64,000 nt of DNA from Streptomyces sp. PCS3-D2 (GTDB lineage Bacteria; Actinomycetota; Actinomycetes; Streptomycetales; Streptomycetaceae). Below, piece by piece: positions 45,555 to 52,974 of the stretch (position 1 is its first letter; the number at the start of each line of letters is the position of its first letter). The position numbers and the translations under genes are program-made. Below the pieces are notes generated by a model. It was given only the letters and a program-made list of their open reading frames with translations. It did not search any database and was not told where the DNA came from. The stretch is taken from contig NZ_CP097800.1 of the NCBI RefSeq assembly GCF_000612545.2, positions 7,448,056-7,512,055 on the forward strand. Reading direction: 5' to 3'.

Positions 45555-46097
45555 ATGCCCGGATCCCGCGTGCCCGGCCGGACCTGGACGGTCCGGCTCA
45601 CCGGCCACGCCGATCACAGCGCCTCCGTCACCTGCAGCACCGAAGCCTGCCGGATGCCGCCCCGTTCGAAGGACACCGCGGCCCTGAAACGGTTCGCCGC
45701 CGAGCACGTCCGGGCCCACGCCCGGTTGGCGACCGTCCGGCCCAACGCCGCGTGCGCCTGCCGGGCCGCGCAGTGCGCCTTCCACGAGGCCCGCACCCAG
45801 TGCACCGGCTCCGCCCTCCTGGTCCTGGTCCACAACCCGGCCGTGGGACAGGTCTGGACGCTCGCCGAGATCTGCCAGTCCTGCGCGCCGCTCATCGCGC
45901 ACACCGCCATCCTCGGCAGTGCCCGACCGCCGGCCCGCCAGGCCCCGCCCGCGGCCGCAGTCCCCACTCCGGCCACCGCACCGGCTGCGTCCCCCCTGCC
46001 CGTGGCAGGCGGGTTCTCCTCACCGCAGGCTGCCCCGGAGGCCCCTGCTGTCCGCCGCCGCCCGCGCCGTCCCATGCGCCCGCGCCGCACCGCCTGA
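45555..46097 (+). CDS. Cys/His-rich hypothetical protein
   Basis: The start at MPGSRVPGRTWTVRLTGHAD gives 180 residues. Conserved-looking cysteines and histidines (VTCSTEACRMPP, NAACACRAAQCAFHEARTQC, EICQSCAPLIAHT) suggest one or two zinc-binding sites. The C-terminal 60 residues are a Pro/Ala-rich, basic tail. I know this pattern from uncharacterised Streptomyces proteins. A nucleic-acid or protein-binding role is a guess. Confidence 0.6.
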   Translation: MPGSRVPGRTWTVRLTGHADHSASVTCSTEACRMPPRSKDTAALKRFAAEHVRAHARLATVRPNAACACRAAQCAFHEARTQCTGSALLVLVHNPAVGQVWTLAEICQSCAPLIAHTAILGSARPPARQAPPAAAVPTPATAPAASPLPVAGGFSSPQAAPEAPAVRRRPRRPMRPRRTA

Positions 46098-46199
46098 CCG
46101 CCCGACCGCCCGTGGCTGCGCCGGGTGTTCCCCGATGGCGGTCGTCGGCGACAGAGGCCAAGGCGGGGACGGCCCCCGCCGCACGGAGGGCGGCCAGCG

Positions 46200-46480
46200 C
46201 GGCAGGAGCGGCACCGCAAGCCCGCAAGCCCGCAAGTTCGGGAGCCGGACGGCCCGGCGGAAGCCGATCGGCTCGATCACGCCGACCTCGTGGCTCCCGT
46301 TGGGCCGTTCGCCCCCTTCCTCCTCGGGCGGAGTGACACGCACCTCCACCTCGAGGGTGATGCGCAGGACGGCAAGCCGGACGACGGGCTGGCCGATGTC
46401 CCGCAGCAGACCGCCGCCCCGGCGAGGCGGGTGTCCAGGCCGAGTTCCTCGGCGCGGCCGCGGCGGACGGACGCGCCCAT
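46200..46480 (-). CDS. possible hypothetical protein with one frame break
   Basis: From the ATG at 46480 (MGASVRRGRAEELGLDTRLA) the frame appears to shift near 46415. It continues as LLRDIGQPVVRLAVLRITLE, VEVRVTPPEEEGGERPNGSH and EVGVIEPIGFRRAVRLPNLR. The second part has good coding character, but I recognise no family and the true end is unclear. Confidence 0.3.
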
Positions 46481-46852
46481 GCCGTCGCGGAACACCGGAG
46501 CCGCGGCGCGGACCGGACCCTGACGGAGGAGAAGACGCGGGACAGGACGGGGGAGAAGGAGGGAAAAAGGGGGAGAGGAGGTGAGAGAAGGGGAGAGAAA
46601 GGGGGGTGCGGTTCCCCTCCTCGGACTGGAGGCCTCCGGCGGACTGCCCCCGATGGGCCGCGAAGCCCGCCGGAACCCCCTCGCCGGCCGCCTCAACTCG
46701 TCCCGGGCCGCCGCCCCGCGCCGCCCGGGGCCTGCTCGCCGTCGCGCACGCCGCCGCCCGCTACTGTCGGCGCACCCCTGCTGGGCGACCCCGGTGACTG
46801 CTGAGCCCGCCCGGTTGACCCTGACCCTGGGGGAGAGGGGAGCGTAGCGGCC

Positions 46853-47677
46853 ATGGAGGAAGAAGCACTGCTCAGCATCGGCGCGTTCGCCCGCCGGGCG
46901 CGGCTGTCGCACAAGGCCCTGCGGCTGTACGACCGCCACGGCCTGCTGCCGCCCGACCACGTCGACGCCGTCACCGGATACCGGTACTACCGGGAGAGCC
47001 GGCTCGCCGCCGCCCGGCTGATCGTGCGGCTGCGCGGGCTGGACATGCCGCTGGCCGACGTCGGCGCGGTCCTGGCCGCCCCCGCCCCGGAGGCGGCCCG
47101 GCTGGTGGCCGAGTACTGGGACGGCGTCGAGCGCCGCCACGCGGCACAGCGCGAGCTGGCGGCGCACCTCCGTATCCACCTGCTCGGAGGCGAAGGGAGT
47201 ACGGACATGTACGAGATCAAGGAGCGTGAGGTGCCGCAGCAGCTGGTCCTCACGGAACAGCGGCACATCACCCCGGAAGAGCTGCCCGACTGGATCCCCG
47301 CGGCCCTGGGCCGACTGGCTCAGGTGGCACACGCGCACGGTGGCTTCTTCGGCCACCCGTTCGTCATCTACCACGGGGAGGTCAATGAGGACAGCGACGG
47401 CCCCGTCGAGCTCTGCGTGCCGGTGGACCCGGCCCGCGCCGGCCTGCTCCCGGCGGCCTCCCGCACCGAACCGGCCCACACCCAGGCCTACACCCGCCTC
47501 ACCAAGGCGCAGACGGCCTACCCGCAGATCCTCTCCGCCTACGACGCGGTCTACGCCTGGGCGCAGCGCGAGGCCCGCACCACGGCGGCTGCGCCCCGCG
47601 AGGTCTACTTCGCGGACTGGTCCGGGATCGGCCCGGCCGACCCGGCCTGCGACATCGCCGTCCCCCTGGCCGGCTGA
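46853..47677 (+). CDS. MerR-family regulator with GyrI-like effector domain
   Basis: This 274-residue protein has the MerR helix-turn-helix (LLSIGAFARRARLSHKALRL, YDRHGLLPPDHVDAVTGYRY), then a dimerisation coiled coil. From residue 120 a GyrI-like small-molecule binding domain follows (MYEIKEREVPQQLVLTEQRH, FFGHPFVIYHGEVNEDSDGP, DIAVPLAG). BmrR/BltR-type members activate drug-response genes on binding lipophilic cations. No efflux gene lies next to it, and its target cannot be read. The start codon overlaps no other gene. Confidence 0.88.
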   Translation: MEEEALLSIGAFARRARLSHKALRLYDRHGLLPPDHVDAVTGYRYYRESRLAAARLIVRLRGLDMPLADVGAVLAAPAPEAARLVAEYWDGVERRHAAQRELAAHLRIHLLGGEGSTDMYEIKEREVPQQLVLTEQRHITPEELPDWIPAALGRLAQVAHAHGGFFGHPFVIYHGEVNEDSDGPVELCVPVDPARAGLLPAASRTEPAHTQAYTRLTKAQTAYPQILSAYDAVYAWAQREARTTAAAPREVYFADWSGIGPADPACDIAVPLAG

Positions 47678-48031
47678 CCGCCCGGCCGCGGACCCTGGGC
47701 CGGGGCCGATCCACCGCGCTCCCGGCCCGCGTCCACCGACTCCTGCGGGAGGAGCCGGGCAGGCAGCGACGCCTCCCGGCCCGACTTCGGCCCCGTGCCA
47801 CGCCCCGCGCCCACCGGTCCTGCTGTCCCGGCCCCCGTACCAGGGCAGCCGCAGGGGCGCCGCAGATGCCAGGCGCCAGGAGCCGCGCGGCCTGTCACGC
47901 GCCTGTGACAGTCGGCGGACAGCTCCATGAAGTCAGACAGCCAGCCTTTTCCATAAGAGAACAAACCAGACATTTCGCACCGAGTTCTCTGGATCCGACC
48001 CTCCCCCCACCTCTCATCTGGAGTCGTCCTC
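47678..48031. other. 350-bp leader of the charged secreted protein
   Basis: No gene is visible. The last 140 bp are AT-richer than the surroundings (CAGCCTTTTCCATAAGAG) and contain a TCACGCGCCTGTGACAG dyad near 47896. Both are consistent with a regulated promoter. The ribosome site GGAG lies 9 bp before the next start. Confidence 0.4.
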
Positions 48032-48463
48032 ATGTTCCGCACCACCTCCCGAAAGCAGCGCTTCGCCCTGTACGCCGTCTCGGCCGCGATCGTCGGAGGG
48101 GGCGCACTGGTCCCCACCAGCGCTTTCGCCGCCCCGGCCGCGACCGGCGCGACCTCGGCCGCTGCCCACGCGAAGAGCGGTCACGAGAACAGCGGCAAGA
48201 AGGAGGCGTGGGAGAAGGGTCAGAACCACGACAAGCGCGATAAGCACGACAAGCGCGACAAGGGCGAGAAGAACCAGAAGCGTCACGGCAAGAAGGACAA
48301 GGTCCGCGACGTGGAGAACATGCCGGGCTGCAAGTTCTACCAGGGCAAGGTCTACTGCGAGCACCAGCCCGACAAGCCCGCCCCGACCCCCAAGCCGGAC
48401 ACCAAGCCGGACCCGGTGGTCGTGGGCAAGGACAACCCCGACAAGGTCCAGACCCCCGCGTAG
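48032..48463 (+). CDS. secreted Lys/His/Asp-rich protein
   Basis: This 143-residue protein has a signal peptide (RFALYAVSAAIVGGGALVPT, cut near AFA). A highly charged central part follows (KKEAWEKGQNHDKRDKHDKR, DKGEKNQKRHGKKDK), then a short Cys-containing motif (MPGCKFYQGKVYCEHQPDKP) that may form a disulfide. It ends in a Pro/Lys/Asp tail. It recalls the charged linker of repeat protein A 6 kb upstream. Metal or polyanion binding at the cell surface is a guess from composition. Confidence 0.7.
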   Translation: MFRTTSRKQRFALYAVSAAIVGGGALVPTSAFAAPAATGATSAAAHAKSGHENSGKKEAWEKGQNHDKRDKHDKRDKGEKNQKRHGKKDKVRDVENMPGCKFYQGKVYCEHQPDKPAPTPKPDTKPDPVVVGKDNPDKVQTPA

Positions 48464-48540
48464 ACCCGCAGGCGCAGGCCCCGCAGGCGCAGGCCCTGCG
48501 GGGCGACCGGCAGGGCCGGGAATGTTCGGCGCGAACCGGT

Positions 48541-48596
48541 CCCCACGTCACCCTTCGGTCGCCGGTCCCTGCCGGCGGCCGAAGGGTGACGTGGGG
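48541..48596. terminator. large hairpin between secreted gene and tRNA
   Basis: Perfect 18-bp outer stem (CCCCACGTCACCCTTCGG) enclosing 20 bases that can form their own GCCGG/CCGGC hairpin. It lies between a rightward gene and a leftward tRNA, so it can terminate both. Confidence 0.8.
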
Positions 48597-48627
48597 ACGG
48601 TCGCGAGGTGGCCGAGGGCGGAGCGGA

Positions 48628-48702
48628 CGGGGCCGACCGGATTCGAACCGGCGTCCTCACGGTTTTGGAGACCGCGCGCGACGACCTCTGCGCTACGCCC
48701 CC
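48628..48702 (-). tRNA. tRNA-Trp(CCA), divergent
   Basis: Read on the minus strand, it folds as a cloverleaf: acceptor GGGGGCG with CGGCCCC (one G-G mismatch), D-arm GCGC/GCGC, anticodon arm GCGGT-CTCCAAA-ACCGT and T-arm GCCGG-TTCGAAT-CCGGT. The anticodon is CCA. No CCA end is encoded. The acceptor mismatch and the unusual D-loop suggest a second, divergent tRNA-Trp and not the housekeeping one. Confidence 0.75.
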
Positions 48703-48777
48703 GCCCGCCCGGCATCCTAGAGGCGTCCTGCGTCCTGCGTCCTGCGTCCTGCACGCCGTGCGTGCACGGTGTGCAGT

Positions 48778-49707
48778 CAGTCGGCGGGCGGTGTGCGTGG
48801 CCAGCCAGTGCCGTGCGATCTCCTCCCGCGTGGCCATCCACGCCCCGCCCCCGCTGCGCGACGTGTTTCAAGAACCCGTCGAGCGCGCGGATTCGCCCGG
48901 GCCGCCCGATGATTCGGCAGTGCATGCCGACGCTCATCATCCGCGGCCGGTCCGCGCCCTCGGCGCGGAGCGTCTCGAAGGTGTCGACCAGGTAGGCGAG
49001 CATGTCGTCCGCGGTGGTGAAGCCGTGGACGATCAGGAACTTGAAGTCGTTTGCGTCGAGGCTGTACGGCACCACCAGGTGCGGGCGCCGGCCGCCCGCC
49101 TCCACATAGAACGGCAGGTCGTCCGAGTAGTCGTCGCTGTCGTAGAGGAAGCCGCCCTCCCCGGCGACCAGGCCGCCGTGTGTTCGCGCTGGTCCGGCCG
49201 GTGTACCAGCCCACCGGCCGGCGCCCGACGAGCCGCCCGATCGCCTCGGCCGTGCGTGCGATGTCGTCCCGCTCGACGTTCTCGGGCACGTGCCGGTAGT
49301 CGATCCAGCGCCAGCCGTGGCCCGCCACCTCCCAGCCCGCCGCCCCCCATCGCGCGCGCCGCGTCGGGGTTGCGTTCCAGGGCCTGTCCCACGGCGTACA
49401 CGGTCAGTGGCGCACGGTGCGCCGCCAGTGTGCGGTGGATGCGCCAGAAGCCGGCGCGCGAGCCGTAGGCGAACATCGACTCCACGTTCAGGTCGCGCCC
49501 GCCGGTCACGGGCGGCGCGCCTACGACTTCGTGGAGGTACCCCTCCGAGGTGCGGTCGCCCTCCAGGACGTTCTGCTCCCCGCCCTCCTCGTAGTTCAGT
49601 ACGAGGCTGACGGCGACACGGGCGCCCCCGGGCCACGCCGCGCGCGGCGGCTCGGCCCCGTAGCCGGCGAGATCACGCCGCTGCTGCTCACGCTGCTGAT
49701 CGGACAC
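48778..49707 (-). CDS. polysaccharide deacetylase, PuuE-like, frame-broken
   Basis: Starting from a GTG (VSDQQREQQRRDLAGYGAEP), the pieces in order are VAVSLVLNYEEGGEQNVLEG, VVGAPPVTGGRDLNVESMFA, RIHRTLAAHRAPLTVYAVGQ, HGWRWIDYRHVPENV, VGWYTGRTSANTR and FLYDSDDYSDDLPFYVEAGG. They end MMSVGMHCRIIGRPGRIRAL. This is the NodB-type metal deacetylase fold in the PuuE/allantoinase-like branch. Two frame breaks, in G-rich runs near 49350 and 49175, interrupt it. All family motifs survive, so sequence error is likely. Confidence 0.7.
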
Positions 49708-50359
49708 GGCCCGCACCCTACCGCCGGCCGCCCCGCCCGCCGCGAACCCGCGCCGCACCTCGCGCACGGCCTCGCCCTCCCGCGGTCCGCCGCGGTCCGC
49801 CGCGGTCCGCGGCGTGGTCTTCCGGGCGATCGCGGGCGGCTCGCCCCGGCGACCTCGACCCCCGGCGGGTCCAGACCCGGGCCCTCCGTGGGCGTGCTCC
49901 CGACTCCACGTGCCGGACCGCGTTCGGACAGAAGGACAGCCCAAAACTGTTCATTTCCTTTGAATCCAGCGCAATACGGACATTTGCTCGGTTTCTCAAA
50001 GGGGTACATCCAGTGACAGACGGTGAGGTCCGGGCGTCCCGGGGGTGACCCGCCCCATAGGACTCACGTCACACACGAACCGCGATAGTAGACCCCGCAC
50101 CCCTCCCGTAACCCCCCTCATCCGGCTCCCACCTGCGCCCACCCCGCCCCGCCCGGCACCGGTCCGCCGGTCCCTGACTGCGAAGCCCCCTAGTAATGGC
50201 GGTCGTTGCCAGGGGGTCGGGGCGTCTGTAGAACTGGATGAGTCGCCGGGCGGCACGGGTCCTCACCCGCCGCCGACGAACCCCTCTCCACCGCGTGAGT
50301 GGCTCACGCATGCCCCAGGCATGCCGCGACCGCCCTTGTCCCCTGTGGAAGGTATCTCC
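49708..50359. other. 650-bp intergenic region between divergent genes
   Basis: No coding frame is convincing. A 12-bp unit (CGGTCCGCCGCG) repeats near 49790. An AT-rich patch at about 49945-50000 (GTTCATTTCCTTTGAATCC) probably marks a promoter, and paired C- and G-rich blocks at 50190-50225 can fold upstream of the SLT gene. I cannot match this to a known riboswitch. Confidence 0.35.
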
Positions 50360-50763
50360 GTGTCCCACTCCGTCATCCGCCGCATCGCCGCCTCAAGAAG
50401 GCCCTCGCGGGCACCGTCGTCGCCCTCGGTGTCGCCGGTTCCATGCTCGCCGCGGTTCCCGCCCAGGCGGCCCCGACGAGCGCCAAGGCGATCGCCCAGC
50501 AGATGATCAAGGACCCGGCGCAGTTCGCGGCCTTCAACAACATCGTTTCCCGCGAGAGCGGCTGGAACCACACCGCCACCAACGCCTCCTCCGGCGCGTA
50601 CGGCCTGGTCCAGGCCCTGCCGGCCTCGAAGATGGCCTCCGCGGGCGCCGACTGGAAGACCAACCCGGCCACCCAGATCAAGTGGGGCCTGAACTACATG
50701 AACGAGCGCTACGGCAGCCCCGTCGGCGCCTGGAACTTCTGGCAGACCCACCACTGGTACTAA
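50360..50763 (+). CDS. secreted SLT-domain lytic transglycosylase
   Basis: A GTG start (VSHSVIRRIAAS) is followed by one missing base near 50392 and then the signal KKALAGTVVALGVAGSMLAA, cut near AQA. The mature domain is the small SLT type: FNNIVSRESGWNHTATNASS holds the catalytic Glu, then YGLVQALPASKMA and YMNERYGSPVGAWNFWQTHH. It cleaves peptidoglycan outside the cell. Apart from the one-base break, the protein is complete. Confidence 0.8.
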
Positions 50764-50791
50764 GCCGCCAGCGGGCAGCCCACGCACATCG

Positions 50792-50828
50792 AAGACGCCC
50801 GGCCGGGACCGTCCCGGCCGGGCGTCTT
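50792..50828. terminator. terminator between SLT and eIF5A-like genes
   Basis: Nearly perfect 16-18-bp stem (GACGCCCGGCCGGGAC with its complement) about 30 bp after the SLT stop. It lies between two converging genes and can serve both. Confidence 0.9.
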
Positions 50829-50895
50829 GCGTGTGTCCGGCCGGGAGGTCCCAGCCGCGCGGACGGCGCCGTGCGCGGGTCACGGCCGCCGGGCC

Positions 50896-51357
50896 CTACC
50901 GCGCGCGGTGGCCGGTGACCGCCTGCCCGGCCCAGCGCGCGGGTCACGGTGACCCGGACGTCCTTGCCGGCGGTGAAGTCGCCCTCGACGGCCCGGCCGA
51001 GGGCTCCCTCCGGCAGCGCGACGTCTTCCCCGGCCTCTCCCGTGGACACGTCCACCAAGCGGAGGCGACCGCCGTCGACACCGGCCAGCACGTACTCGGT
51101 GCAGACCACCACCGGCACCTCCACGTCGCGGGAGGAGGGGTGCACGTCCTCGTGCTTCTCACCGGTGAACACGTCGACCCCCGCGAGATGCACCTCGGTC
51201 GGACCGTGCTGGCCGGGCTTCGAGATCGAGACGTCGGTGAGCCTGCAGGACAACGCCGTCGACGAGCACATGGCCGTTCCTGCGCAGGGCCCCCGCCCGC
51301 ATCGGGAACGTGCCGCTCCCACCCGCTTCCGCGGGCGGTTCGAAATCCAGGTCCCAC
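50896..51357 (-). CDS. eIF5A-like protein, hypusine lysine replaced by Gln
   Basis: The assembled reading follows eukaryotic/archaeal IF5A: GTFPMRAGALRRNGHVLVDG, CRLTDVSISKPGQHG, EVHLAGVDVFTGEKHEDVHP, SSRDVEVPVVVCTEYVLAGV and EDVALPEGALGRAVEGDFTA, ending DVRVTVTRAL. This covers the N-terminal SH3-like domain and the C-terminal OB domain. In IF5A the loop reads S-K-T-G-K-H-G, and the second Lys carries hypusine. Here it is S-K-P-G-Q-H-G, so it cannot be hypusinated. AGGAGG lies upstream of a GTG. One-base breaks near 51265 and at both ends interrupt the frame. Confidence 0.65.
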
Positions 51358-51605
51358 GCCGCTATACTGCCTCCTGCTCACGCCGGTTTGCGCTGGTCGA
51401 GCCGCAGTAGACCACCTTCCGCCGCGTGAACCACCGGCCATTGCCCCGACGGGGTGAACGCGGGCACGCAAGCCCGCCGCCTACCGGGGGCCGGTCAGCG
51501 CACCCGCCCCCTCCCGGTCGGCACCGGGTACACCGCACGGGCACACCGCACGGGTACGACGACGAGGACCCCCGCCCCCGGTACGGCGCCGCCCCCGGGC
51601 GTCGC

Positions 51606-51833
51606 TCAGAGGGAGACGGCGTGGTCCGACGGCGTCGTCTCGCGCCCGGCGGAGGCGAGCCCGGTCTCTCGGCGCGGCGGCGGAGCCCACCGGCGCGGCC
51701 GCGGATGCCTCCCGTGCGGCACGGGGGCCGCCGCTGCGCGGGCGCCGGCTCGGGCGCGGCCACCGCCGCGGGGGCGGCGATCGCGGCGGCGACGGCGAGG
51801 ACGGCGATGACGCGCAGGGTCCACTTCGGGCAT
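51606..51833 (-). CDS. small secreted protein, frame-broken
   Basis: The ATG after GGAG starts a signal peptide that reads PKWTLRVIAVLAVAAAIAAP once one base is restored at the second or third codon. The mature part is short, Pro/Arg-rich and ends ETTPSDHAVSL in a neighbouring frame. No family is recognised, and its exact sequence cannot be trusted. Confidence 0.4.
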   Translation of the reverse strand: MPEVDPARHRRPRRRRRDRRPRGGGRARAGARAAAAPVPHGRHPRPRRWAPPPRRETGLASAGRETTPSDHAVSL

Positions 51834-51962
51834 GGTGAGCTCCGGTTCCGGAATCTGATCTGACGGGACGAGTACCTGATCGTCGCCACCCGCCAGGTGT
51901 CCGGGCATCGTCCGCAGGTCGCGGCCGTCTCCCCCGCACGGGGGAGACCACCGGCCCGCGGG

Positions 51963-52641
51963 TCAGAGACCGGCCGCGGCGTTCTGCCGGACCGCGGCCA
52001 GGGCGTCCTTGACCTCCCGGACCACGCGGGCGGCGTCGTCGGGGTTGTGCACGACGTCCGTGCGGTTCATGTCGACGACGAGAACCTCGCTGGCCGAGTA
52101 GTGCAGGTTCACCCAGTCGTCGTAGCCCGACCACAGGGTGCGTAGTACTCGACGAGGCCCTCGTCCTGTTCGAAGTCACGGCCCCGCAGGCCGATCCGGT
52201 GCAGCACCGTCTCGAAGTCCCGCCTTCAGGTAGACCATCAGGTCGGGGCGCCTTGCGGTACGGCAGGCCGTCGATCTCGCGCATCATCTCGCCCAGCAGG
52301 CCCTCGTACACCCCGCATCTCCAGGGAGCTGATCCGGCCCAGGTCGTGGTTGACCTTGGCGAAGTACCAGTCCTCGTAAGATGGACCGGTTCCAGGACGT
52401 TGTCGCCCTGCTTGTACGCCTCCTTGATCGAGGCGAACCGGGTCTGCAGGAAGTAGAGCTGGAGCAGGAAGGGGTAGCGCCTCGCCTGGATCTCCTCGGG
52501 GCTCGCCGTGTAGAAGAGCGGAAGGATCGGATTGTCCTCGACGCTCTCGTAGAAGACGTCGCTGCCCAGTTCCTTGGCGAGGAGTTCGGCCACACTCGTC
52601 TTGCCGATCCCGATCATGCCTCCGACGCAGATCACTGCCAT
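51963..52641 (-). CDS. deoxynucleoside kinase, frame-broken
   Basis: The N-terminus is clear: VICVGGMIGIGKTSVAELLA is the P-loop, then SDVFYESVEDNPILPLFYTA, RRYPFLLQLYFLQTRFASIK and EAYKQGDNVL. After that, one-base breaks interleave ILREDWYFAKVNHDLGRISS, YEGLLGEMMREIDGLPYRKA and PDLMVYLKA. The C-terminus reads VREVKDALAAVRQNAAAGL. This is the dNK/dGK family, which phosphorylates deoxynucleosides for salvage. At least four indels occur within 400 bp. Confidence 0.75.
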
Positions 52642-52974
52642 ACCTCACTTCTCCCCGGCGGTTCTCCTGTGCGTGGGCGTGCGGGCTGGGCATCTCACAC
52701 CACTGAGACGCACGCCGACGGCACGCGATTCCCCGGGAGCTTCGTGATCAGCGTCAGACGGTCCCGTCCGGACCGCACCGGAACCCCTGACGCGGGCCGC
52801 TCTCATCGACCGGCCGGCCCTGGCCCTTCCGCGGTCGCCGCACACAGCGACGAGCCCCGGCCCCGCGGCCAGCTTGAATCTTAGATGACGATTCACCCGC
52901 CCCGACCAGCCCTTGTGCCACCGGCCGGCGACACAGCCACCCCCCCGGCACCGGCCACCCCCGCGGGCCCGCCG

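Noticed and set aside
44546-45601. Large minus-strand frame of about 350 codons
   Set aside because: The translation is Arg/Pro/Gly-rich with no domains, and the opposite strand is equally open. This is typical of non-coding GC-rich DNA.
50045-50359. c-di-AMP (ydaO-type) riboswitch upstream of the SLT gene
   Set aside because: Such riboswitches often precede wall-hydrolase genes in Streptomyces, but I could not find the conserved core blocks in the expected order.
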